The notes under the pieces: generated by a model | What the model was told of the DNA's origin: nothing | The model's input: only the letters and a program-made list of their open reading frames with translations | Databases searched by the model: none | Assembly (NCBI RefSeq): GCF_000321225.1 | Contig: NW_004451412.1 | Span: forward strand, 105,594-169,593 | DNA from: Odobenus rosmarus divergens | Lineage: Eukaryota; Chordata; Mammalia; Carnivora; Odobenidae | DNA: 64,000 nt | Direction: 5' to 3' | Shown here: piece by piece, positions 24,065-36,000 of the stretch | How the letters are laid out: every line of letters starts with the position of its first letter | How positions within the stretch are numbered: position 1 is the stretch's first letter | Translations under genes and position numbers: made by a program

Positions 24065-27000
24065 AAAGAAAGAAAGAAGGAAACAGACAAACCAGTACTT
24101 CTTTAGTAAGAAATAATAATTAAATGCAGATACTGTTTGCACTTGATTGGGTGTACACAGCTCTCATGCTTTCTGGCAGGAAAAAGAAAAGCCTTTTTCC
24201 GTTCTTTAAGGGATAAGAATCAGTAGGCACTGCCCCAGCTCTGCTTAGGGCTGAATCGAGTTTTAGTATACATAATTAGAGCTTAGGGGAAATAGTTCAA
24301 CTGCCCAGATTCCTTCTTCCCCAGGACTACAACCCCTATCTGTGGCTCTGGGTTATTCATGTAGGGCAGTTAATAATAGAGATGTTCCATTCATGCTTGG
24401 AGAGGAAATGAGCTTTCCTCTCCTAGTAATCTCCCGAGGTTGACGGTCAGTCTTGAAGATTACCGAGATTTCTTCTCTCAACCTCAGTTCTGCATTTGTG
24501 GAATTTAGCCATTTGTGTAAAGAAAAAGTAAAATATAGAGATCTTGGTAAGACTGCACAGTCAACACAATGTAAAGTTGAAAAGACTGCCAGAAACAACA
24601 GTATTTAAACTCATGATAGTTAAATGTAAGGTGCTGTATTCAAGGTGCTAAGAGGCACCTCATAAGAGACATCCTTCAGAATTTGGTAAATGAATGAACT
24701 GATGGTTACACCTGTCTGTGGTCTTTCCCACCAATGAGTTCTGTTATGTAGCTGGAAAAAAGGTATCCAGTCATTCAAGTTGCAGTGGAAAAGGGGGTGA
24801 TTTTCAGTAGTCTGCTCATGTCACTGTTTTCTAGATACCAAAGAGCTGTTTTGAAATTGTTTAAATTGCTTGGGGAGTAATGTGCACTTTAGACAATTTG
24901 GGTATTGGAATGCAGTCTGTTATGTTGAATGATTTGAGTAGAAACCACAGATGATTTCATAAATTACGTGAAACTAATTTTCTGTTTGTCAACTATTTAC
25001 TCATTTGCAGTGATCAGTATTTTTATGAGAATTTAAGCTTGAAAAAGTGAGACATTGAAAAAGTGAGACAGCCCAGTGAAATAGGAATTAATTTTAGGGC
25101 ATATTTTAATTTATATTTGCTTTTAAATTTATGCAAAGATCATAGGAAAGAATTGCCCATTTGACTGTTTTCCTTGCAGAGACAATGTGGGAGATATATA
25201 TGGATGGCCTACAAACTGAAAAACCGAAGGATTTATAATACTATGTTTCATCCAAATACTATTTTATAAGGATATATCTATAAACTAAGAAGATCAGTGG
25301 TAAACTATGAGTCAGGATACAAATATTCACATAATATATACCTTTTGAAAGGTGCACCTGATGTTTAAAGCAACATAAACCTGCTCTAAAGCTGAATGTA
25401 TTGGGGAGCCTAGGTCGCTCAGTTGGTTAAGTGTCTGCCTTCAGCTCAGGTCATGATCCCAGGGTCCTGGGATTGAGCCCCACATTGGGCTCCCTGTTCC
25501 TCAGGGAGCCTGCGTCTCTCTCCCTCTGCCTGCCGCTCCCCCTGCTTGTGCTCTCTCTCTCTCTCTGTCAAATAAATAAATAAATAAAATCTTAAAAAAA
25601 ACAATATATTAATTTGAAATTATAAAGGAAGCTGAAGCTTAGATTCCATGATAAATTTAAAAGAATAACCAAGTACAGTTTTTCTCCTGTGGATTTATTT
25701 AAATTTAGTCTCTGTATGGCATTTAACTTAGGACTTGGTAAAATATAGGGTCTCCCACTGGTGAAGAATCCTTCCTGAGAGCATAAAATATTTTTATGTG
25801 ATAGTAAGCAGATATGATGAAGAAATAAGTTTGTAAGCATACAAACAAAATTATAGATGTTTCCATTTGAGCTAGAATAAATCCAATTTGTTTTTAAAAA
25901 ATGATTGTGAAAACTGTAAGATGTGCTAATTATAATTAAATTCTTATTGAAAATAACTTATTTTGGTATACCTAAATACCCTAAGCTTATTGAAAATAGC
26001 CTATTTTTTTTTAAGATTTTTATTTATTTGACAGAGAGAGACACAGCGAGAGAGGGAAACACAAGCAGGGGGAGTGGGAAGCAGACCTCCCGCTGAGCAG
26101 GGAGCCGGATGTGGGGCTCGATCCCAGGACCCTGGGACCATGACCTGAGCCGAAGGCAGTCACTTAATGACTGAGCCACCCAGGTACCCCGAAAATAGCC
26201 TGTTTTTGTTATACCTTAATACTCTAAGTTGACAGGCAACACTGACTGAATGTGCTCCTTTGTTGCTGTTGTCTGTCGGTATGATTGTTTTTAAAAGCAA
26301 CATGGCAGGATGGAGGAACAGTTATAAAAATTCCCATATTCTTTGGCCCTGTATTTCCACCCTTAGGATACGATTCCAAGAAAACAATTCATTAAAGATG
26401 AAAAGGTTATTGTAACATCGTCTATCATAGCAAAACATTGAAACCACTTAAGTGGCCTCTGCTAGGGGATTGATTTGCTGAATTGCGGTACATAAACAAA
26501 GCATAACACTGTATAGTCATTAAAGTGTGAGACTGGAGAAACATGATTGCTCTGACCCAAATATCTTATATAGTATGAGTGCACCTCTATTTAAAATATA
26601 TGAAAGATAATGCATAAAAATGAAAATATCAGTGTGATTATGTTCAACTTCATATTTTTGTGAATTGCTGTTTTGATGCCTGTTCAGTTTTTTTTTAAGA
26701 CAGAAAACAGCCGACTTTTTAAATCCTATGAAATACATCAGGATTTTAGACCAGAAAATTTAAAGCAAGCACGAAGGATTTGGGGGGACTGAATTGTTAT
26801 ATTTGTTTTATTAATAAGAAGTACCTGTTACTTTTATTTTAAGAATTACATGGATTATTTATCACGACTATATGAGAGAGAAATTAAAGATTTCTTTGAA
26901 GTTGCAAAGATCAAGATGACTGGCACAACCAAAGAAAGCAAGAAGTTTGGTAAGCTTAGACACCTCAGTTCATTGTTTTTATTCTATTAAAAGTGGTTTT

Positions 27001-30000
27001 ATTTATGACAAATAATTCTAAGACTTTTCAGAGCAAGGTGGAAGAAGATACAGTAGAACTGATGAAAAAGTAAGTCTGATGCGTTGGTTTGATTTATAGT
27101 TACTTCACAGAACAAATATTTGTATCTGTAAATATGGCTTTTACTAAAATTCTGTAGTAGATGAATCTGACAGCAATTGTGTATTCATGCCGTAATTGAA
27201 AGCATCTATTCATGGGAAAAGTAGTTGACCAGAAAATGAATTGCAGTCTGGTTGAGAAAGTACAAGGCTTAAGAGACATGTTGAGAGTTCAGTTTCCAAC
27301 TTCCTAAAAGGCCTTTTTTAGCAGTTGGTGGCAAGTCATTGATCTCTTAAGTCATTGCTCTTTATAGGGAAATGAAAGTAATTCCTGGCTTCTTACTTCT
27401 CACTGGCTATTTTGAATCAAAAAGAAAGTTTGTGTTTCCTCCCGGGTCAAGCTGTAAAAATGTCACCCAAATTTCTCCTGTGATTATACCTTATTTTTCC
27501 TAAGAGATATTTTTCAAGCATGCTAAAATTGTTGCTTTTAAGTATGTTAAGTGGACAGACGGAAACATTTGAAAAGATAACCAGTGAAAGTATCAAGTTG
27601 TGAGGAAGGTGATTTGCCGAGGCCACTTTCTGCTCTTGCATGTACCCATCTCTGGAGTTCCTTTTTGGATGGAGTTCTGTGCCTATTCAAGTCAAAACCT
27701 GGCCTTAAATGGCTACAATGTGTACTCCTCAGTGTGTCTGCATAGTTCCCCTTTAGAATAATGAGTTTAGCATTTGCTTGTTGAAAGGAGCCTATGCCCT
27801 AAGCAACCTCTGGTAATCAGGAAACAGGATTGAAATTGATAGCACATCTTTCCATTCTTATCCTTTAGGACAGAGAAGACTGTCTTTAGTGGGTAATTAT
27901 TTAGTAATTTGCTGTTGTTGTTTTTTAATTCAACACTAATATATTGATTATACTAGTCCAGACTTTTGAAATGTTTTGAATCTGTGTACAAATATGTTAC
28001 ACTTAGGTAAAGATACTGATAAGAATCTTGGGACCATAGGCTTTTGGAAACAGAAATGCTAACTCATCCTAAAGGTTATTGTTCTTAAACAGCAATGTGT
28101 TTATATCCTTGTTAATGTTTCACTGTGGGTATGTTATGCTTTTTTTTTTTTTTTAAGTAAGCAGCATATTAATTCAGTTACATGTTTAATGTTTTCATTT
28201 AGTATATTTGTCACCACTTGTTAGTGAACCATTGTATTTTGAGAGAACTCTTCTACAGTATATGAAAACTGGAGGCAAAAGGGAAATCTTTCTAAAATTA
28301 TCTCCTTAGGAGGTCATTAATCCCATTATCATAATAATTTATCAAGCCTAAGGTTCACATTGAGATAAATGACATAACAAAAATGTAATTTGAAACAAAT
28401 ACAATAGTATCTTAATGGTATCATTGCATTAACCTGAAAATTAAATTTTTTCTTTTTCTTCCTCTTGGGAAGTTCTTAAATTATTTTGTTTAAAATATTT
28501 TTAAATTAGAAGTTTAGAAGGCACTTTTATAGTTTTAAAATAGCATTAAAATCACATTTCTTCTTATGTATCAAATAATAACAGAAGAGTAATTTGTAAT
28601 GGTTGATGGCACCAGAAAATCATAGTTCCAGTTATTTTGATATCAGCTACAAGAGAAGAAAAACTAAATAAACAGAATTCAGAGGAAAAGTTAAATACAA
28701 ATGACTTAAATTCTAAATAAGGTAGAATGGAAATTTTTTTAAATACCTTTTCAGTGATTCAAAATGTGTTTAAATCAGCTTTTAATAGTAATTATAATTA
28801 AAATAGAAACCTGAAATTTTGGAAAGATAACTTGTCCATGAATCAAAATGAAGTAATTATAAATAAAATTTAATTTTTTTGTTTTTTACTTGCTCTGAAA
28901 ATTCTGGGTCATAGATACTAATAAGAATAGAAAGTCAGATTGAATGTACTTTACAAAAGGAAATGTATAGTCAATATAGTCATAGAGATACAGGGGAATA
29001 CTCTCTTTTTGAACCACTTTTTTTTTTTTAAGATTTTATTTATTTATTTGACAGAGAGAGACACAGCGAGAGAGGGAACACAAGCAGGGGGAGTGGGAGA
29101 GGGAGAAGCAGGCTTCCTGCTGAGCCGGGAGCCTGATGCGGGGCTCCATCCCAGGACCCCGGGATCATGACCTGAGCTGAAGGCAGACACTTAACGACTG
29201 AGCCACCTAGGCGCCCCTTTTTGAACCACTTTTGACTCAACTTTAACATCACTTTAATTCACGTAATTCAGAATAATGTTAAAATACCAGCAAATATCTT
29301 TTCTTTGTGTTAAGGTCTTTACATAGGTAATTGCCTTTTTTAATTAATAGGTTTACTTTGATAAACTCAGAGGCATGAAATTTTCCCCTCAAGAATGATA
29401 TTTTGGTGAGGTTTCTTCCCCTTGTGTTCTACAAATATACTTAATGAAATGGCAGGCAAACGAAATTTAGAAATTATTTTTAAAATCACCAATTTTTTCT
29501 TTCTATAGCTGAAATAACACACACACACAATTATTTTAGTCCCTTAACATATGCATTTATATAATTACTGCCTCCCTTGTATTTAATATTCCAAATCTTA
29601 AAAGTGGTATGTCAAAATTACATTTTGTAATTTTGTAACAATGTTACAAAAAAACATTCTATGTTTCTCTACTTAAACTAAGAATCTTGTTGGTTCCTAG
29701 AAAATTCATTTAATAAATATAATAAGCACTGCTAGGTACTGAGAATGCAGCAATAAGCAAAGACCCTACCTCATGAAGAATACAGTCTAATAGGGATTAT
29801 TTAAAGATATGGAAAAGGTTACCTGAAGGGGTACCTGGGTGGCTCAGTAGGTTAGGCATTCAACTCTTGATCTCAGTTCAGGTCTTGATCTCAGGGTCAT
29901 GAGTTCAAGCCCCTACTTTAAAAAAAAAAAAAGGTTATCTGAATACTGCTTGTTGCTGATAAATAATATAGGCTTTGATGAGCCCCAAATTATAATTAAT

Positions 30001-33000
30001 TGGCACTACTAGTAACTCTGTATTCTTCATTGGGTACAAAAAAAAAAAAAGTGTATGAAGTGTCAGGCTTTGCTCTGAAACTGGTGAATTTCGTATAGTG
30101 ACACCTTAAGGCCTCCAGAAGGTACTGTTCAGATTGGACAGCTAGTAGCTCCAGCATGATCCCTGCTTACCACTTTAATGTCTAGCCTTGGTGTTTCATA
30201 CTCCCTTAAGCTTCATGTAGCTAGGGCTGCACAGATAGATATATCCCTGGTATGACAAGGTAGTAGCTTTTACTTGGGTTTTGCCTTAAAGTTTGGTAGG
30301 AATAGTGACAAGTTGATACATTGTTCTCTGTTTTTAAAATATTCCCAGGTTGTAGTTACATTCTTTATTTTTCTCTTTAATTCTATAATTTCTTTCTTTG
30401 CCTTTCACATTAACTTCTAATTTGAGTTCAGAATGTTTCAGAAGATGATCTCTATAATTGATCTAATAAATATTATAGAGAGAGAAGTTTTAGAATAAAA
30501 GAAATGCCAAATGACCCTAAAAGAGCTCAAATTCCTGTATTAAGCCTGTTCCTTTGGCTTTAGCCTCCCATCCACTCATCTCCTGATAATTAGTATTTTG
30601 ATATATACTTGCCATTCTAGGTGTTCATAAAGCCAGTTACTAAATAGTTCAGCTTGATATTTTGAAATGAATTTAAAGCCCCACTCATGTAATTTTTTAT
30701 CAGGTATGGTATAACATTGTTCAGTACAATGGAGACTCCTCTCAGGAGTTTTCAGGGAGTGAGAATGTTGATGCGCTTAATGTCTAAGTCTACAACTTCA
30801 TTCTAATAAATTTCTACTTTATTATATTTTTACTTGACCATATAATCTCATTCATATGTGGAATTTAAGAAACAAAATGAACGAGCAAAGGAAAAAAGAG
30901 AGAGACTAATCAAGAAACAGACACTTTAAAACTATAGAGAACAAACTGAGGGTCACCAGAGAGCAGGGAGGGATGGGTTAAAGAGGGAATGGGGATTAAA
31001 GAGTACACTTATTATGATCAAAATAAAATAAAATAAAATGACTTTTAAAAAATGTAAGAAACACTTTTACTTGAACTGTTTTTTTTTTTCAGAAACCAAA
31101 ACTTACAAATGTAGCCTTTTAAATTTTAAGCACGCTAGCTCCATAAACTTAAAAAAAAAAATCACTTAAAAGTATTGGGGAAGGGGTTGACAAATATAGA
31201 TATTTTTACCTGAATATTTGATTAAAAACAAAACATTAGACTAGTAAAGTTTTTTCTCTCAGAATTTGTCAAACAGTAGCTGACCAACTAAACATATGTT
31301 GCACCTCTTGTTACTTGATGCTCATGGTTCTTTGCATGTGTCTTTTAAACTAGAGCTTTAACTTCCTCTTGTGCATGGTTTGTGCAAATTGCAGTTTATT
31401 AACTTGTCTTTGTCTTTGATGCTTGCAACCTAATCCATCACAGCTACACTGCCTCGAAAAGAAAGTGCTGTCAAACAGGAAACAGAGAGTGAGTATGCTT
31501 AGTGTATTAGTAGGTATTCTCAATGCATGTTTGTTTAATGTCTAGAAATTAGTTTTTGTCTTGAAAAAAGTTACACCAAAAATATTGATTGCTCTGAGTT
31601 GCCAGGTTCGATGAAGGAAAACCAACATCATGGTTGTGGTATGACTACATTCAAGAAATGTAATTCAAAATCTATGGTGGGTAGTCAGAAATTTATGAAA
31701 AGGCTTAACCATTAAACTTCTTTTCAGGCTGTGTTTAGAAATTATAAAAATTCTTTAAAGAAAAGAAATTATGAAAATTCTTATAGATATGGTCAGATTT
31801 TGCATAATGAAACCAAAGTTTATCTTTAATTGTCCTTATTATGTCTTCATCTGTCCCTTCTGACCATCAGCAAATAATATAGTTTAATTCCGAAATATTT
31901 TAGAAGATTAAAAAAATTATTTATTGTTATTTAATTCTGAATAAAAATGTTACATTTTCTTGTAAAAATGAAAGCCTTTAATTCCTTGATAGATGTAGAA
32001 TATTGTCCAGCCACATTGTTCTCATTTCTCCTCAAAGATGTCCCATATTATATAGTTCATGATGTATATATTATATTTTAGTTGTATTTTAAGTATAACA
32101 AGTTTTCAGGGTGGTTTTTTCCTCTTCATTTTGTATAGTTTTTAAAGAGCTGTAGTTAATCACTTATTGCAAAAGCAGAGTTTCTGGGTTCAGGAATGTT
32201 TTAAGTTGAATCATATGTAATTGACTTTTTGTAGGGCAAGAATGATTGAGTATTGGCAGATTCGTATGGTTCACCCCAATATTTTCATTTAATGTGGAGG
32301 CTAGTAATATTGGGATATGGCCATTTTCTTCAGAAACAAAAAAAAGTCATTAAAAAATAAAAATAAAAAAGTCATGTTAGCTAGTACATTAAGGAGTCAT
32401 TGGCCTTCATCCATATTTATGTCTTTTGAGTAGAAAGGAAGTCTTCATCTACTTTAGAAATATGGCAACTTTGGTGGTACTAGGCAGGGTATAGATTATG
32501 TGATCTTTAAGACCCCTTTCAGTCCTATTCTGTAGATTGTAGTTTCACTACTCTTTGTAATATGCTCAAGAATAGGACACAAATGTTAATGAGAGAGCAG
32601 GACACTCTATAGCCCGCCCCATGCGGTAGACTTGGGCGATAAGAGCACTGAAGACAAAGACAGTAGAAGAGAGCCCTCATTTATGCTATGGGTCTTTTAT
32701 TCATGAAGGTCACAACTGTCAAAGTTTTATTATTTCTTAGGTCTTCATGGAAGTTCTGGGAAATTAACTGGATCTACTTCTAGTCTAAATAAACTCAGCG
32801 TTCAGAGTTCAGGGAATCGCAGATCTCAGTCATCTTCTTTGTTGGATATGGGAAACATGTCTGCCTCTGATCTCGATGTTGCCGACAGGACCAAATTTGA
32901 TAAGGTAAAATAATATAGCAAGTATGTCTTAAACATTAACATTAGTTTTCTAATAGCAGTTTATTACTGCTTTAAGTGTGTTCAAGGATTTGGGCTATGT

Positions 33001-36000
33001 TGGCTCTCTGAATTAACCATATCTTTTGAATTCTGAATTTGTAAAAAATACTAGTGAAATGGCAACTGAAATGTGTATTATCAATTCATTGACATAACAG
33101 CTTAATTAAAATTTATTATAAATCATTAAGAGCTTGTATCTCTAAGTTCTTTGAGCCAACTGCAAAGTAAAGAGGAAATAACAGCTTTTATGAAGCTAAA
33201 CTGTTGTCTGCGATGCATTAAGTTTAAAAAGTTTGTCTCTGTGTTCCTCTTTCCAGATTTCAAGTGAATAATTATTGTGAGTTTTATTTTAGGTATGTCT
33301 GGCCCTGTTAAGCCTCGATACTTCTGCATCATCCTATCAATCTTGGAATAGTTTCTTTTGGGATTCTGTTGAGATTATACATAAAGCATCTATGATCCCT
33401 ACAGAAAAGTGAATTAAATGTAGAAGATTTTTTTAAGCATTTGGTGCAGTTCATTTTTGTTTTCTTCAGATCTTTGAACAGGTACTAAGTGAACTAGAGC
33501 CCTTGTGTCTGGCAGAACAGGACTTCATAAGTAAATTTTTCAAACTGCAGCAACATCAAAGTATGCCTGGAACCATGGTATGGCTCATATTTATTTATTG
33601 GCTAACATTGATAATCTGTAGGATAATTAGCCTAATTAATTGTCACACTTTCAGTATCAGAACAGAAAAAGAAAAAATTTATGATGTAAGGATTTTTTTC
33701 AGTAATTTTTGTCATACCACAAGATAATAAAAACAGTGATAGTTGGAGTTGGAGCATCTTATTTAATATTCCAGATTGTCTTTGACCTAAATATCCTCTA
33801 ACTTAGTGAGGGGGAAATGTCTGAATTTACTTTGTAAAAAATATTATTAAAAAATAAATTTTAGCATTTTAGTAGTCACCAAGAAAAAATATAATTTTCA
33901 AAAGAAAAAAATATTTGAGTGTGTATACCATGTTCTAGCAAAAAAAAAAAAGAAGAAGAAAGAAACAAGCCCCAAATCTGAACCTTGCCTATGCCTTTGT
34001 TACTAACTAGCTCTGAGACCTTAAACCAAGTATTTAATCCCCAGTTTTCCTTATGTGTACATTGAATATAGTAATACCTGTTCAGCATGCCTCTCAGGTG
34101 GCATAAATGTAAGAAAATAAAATGAGAGGCTGCTGCAATATTTTGAAAAAGTTAAAAGCACAATGCAAATAAAATGATTTTTTTTTTTAAGATTTTATTC
34201 ATTTATTTGACAGAGAGAGATACAGTGAGAGAGGGGAACACAAGCAGGGGGAATGGGAGAGGGAGAAGCAGGCTTCCTGCTGAGCAGAGAGCCCGATGTG
34301 GGGCTCGATCCCAGGACCTTGGGACCCAAGCCAAAGGTAGACGCTTAACAACTGAGCCACCCAGGTGCCCCCAAATAAAATGATTTTTAAATTAAGGTCA
34401 TCTTGGGCGCCTGGCTGGCTCAGTTGGTAGAGTATGCGTCTCTTGATCTCAGGGCCATGAGTTTGAACCCCATGTTGGGCGTAAAGCTTACTTGAAAAAA
34501 AATAAGGTCATCTTAAAAAACAGAACCAACATATAAAAAGCAATCATAAAATGAATTTGTTGTTATAAGTGATAGTGATAGTAAATTTGCTTATTTGTTA
34601 GCCTCTCTAAGAATTTTTAATAGCGTTTTTTAAATGCCAATGTTTTATTTAAACATTGATGAAATTTCTTTAATTTTTAAAATTCTCTCTTAAAAATCGT
34701 TTCTGGTTTTTTGAGCTGCCCTCCCCCATTCTCACACCCCCTCTGAGCCTCCTGTACCTTCTCTGTCCCTGCTTTCCCCTCATGTGCATACACACAAGCA
34801 CATCTTCTCAGGCCACAATAATTCTCAGATAAAATCTAAGAACAAAACATTTCATAACCATTCTTAAACAATATACTAAATTATGTAGTTTTATCAATAG
34901 TACTACCTTTAAAAATCATTATTCTTCATAATGTATTCTCTCCTAGGAATTTTAAGACTGAGCAGGCTTTTGCTATATAAACTAGTCAAATTGTTGGTCT
35001 TTTATTATGTAAAGTACCTGAATAATTTTTGCAGACTGAAGCAGAGGACCTAGATGGAGGAACATTATCCCGGCAACATAATGCTGGCGTGCCACCACCT
35101 GTCTCTTCTGAGTACGTGTTTGTTACTGTCATTTATCAGGGGTGGGGGGACTTAAAATTGAGCCTGAAGGAGTGTTGTTCAGTGAGGAGCCAGATGATTC
35201 TGGTAATGTGACAGCACTCAGAGCACTGACCTGTGTGCCCAGTGTCTTCTCAAACATCTTACTGAGTTAAAATTGGTCCTATTGTCTGACCCTTCCGCTC
35301 TTTTTGGCTCTAGTAATCACAGAAAGGTGCAATCAGTTTTAATGTTTGCTGGTAAGAAGTAGCATTTGAATTGCAGGGTATTTCTCAGAAATTACAAAAG
35401 CACATTTCAGGATCCAGCTTTACAAATGACATGAAGTTGTATTTTGAGTAATAAAACTTAACTTCAGAAAATATTTTTATGTTGGAAAAAATATTTTTAT
35501 GTTGAAAACTGCTGTAGAATAATTAGGTCATCATATTTGGACATTTTTCATTGAAATGTAAAATTTTAGTCATTTTGTATATTTGCAATGGATTAAAGTT
35601 AAAGATCAAGACAGGAAACTTGTAATAAATTCCTATATTTTGTATGTTTTCTGAACAGGAAAGATATGATCCGTCAGATGATGATTAAAATATTTCGCTG
35701 CATTGAGCCAGAACTGAACAACCTAATTGCATTAGGAGACAAAATTGATAGTTTTAACTCCCTCTACATGCTTGTCAAAATGAGTCATCATGTGTGGACC
35801 GCCCAGAATGTGGACCCTGCTTCTTTTCTGAGTACTACATTAGGAAATGTTTTGGTGACTGTCAAAAGGAACTTTGACAAATGCATTGTAAGTTGTTGGT
35901 TTTTTTTTTTTTAATAACTTAGAATTCTAATCATTGCAAAAAATAGGTAAATGTATTTAAATCAAGAGGTTTCCAGTTTTCCCTTGAGTGATCTACTATT

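Larger units (their letters stand above)
20708..26843. other. Intron after window exon 7 (6.1 kb)
   Basis: Contains two ancient LINE-like copies, two CAN-SINEs plus one short tRNA-SINE, a (GAAA)n microsatellite and an old L1 tail. Stretches 22480-23460, 24090-25400 and 25605-26000 show nothing recognised. Confidence 0.8.
26950..31443. other. Intron after window exon 8 (4.5 kb)
   Basis: Contains a possible pseudo-exon (27032-27069), two SINEs, an old LINE-like fragment and an L1 tail fragment. 27080-29000 and 29930-30830 show nothing recognised. Confidence 0.8.
33578..35034. other. Intron after window exon 11
   Basis: Contains two SINEs arranged head to head (34181-34371 minus, 34405-34503 plus). 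Otherwise nothing recognised. Confidence 0.8.

Noticed and set aside
23801..24142. 113-codon minus-strand open frame.
   Set aside because: It is created by translation of the (GAAA)n tract (serine/phenylalanine/leucine runs).
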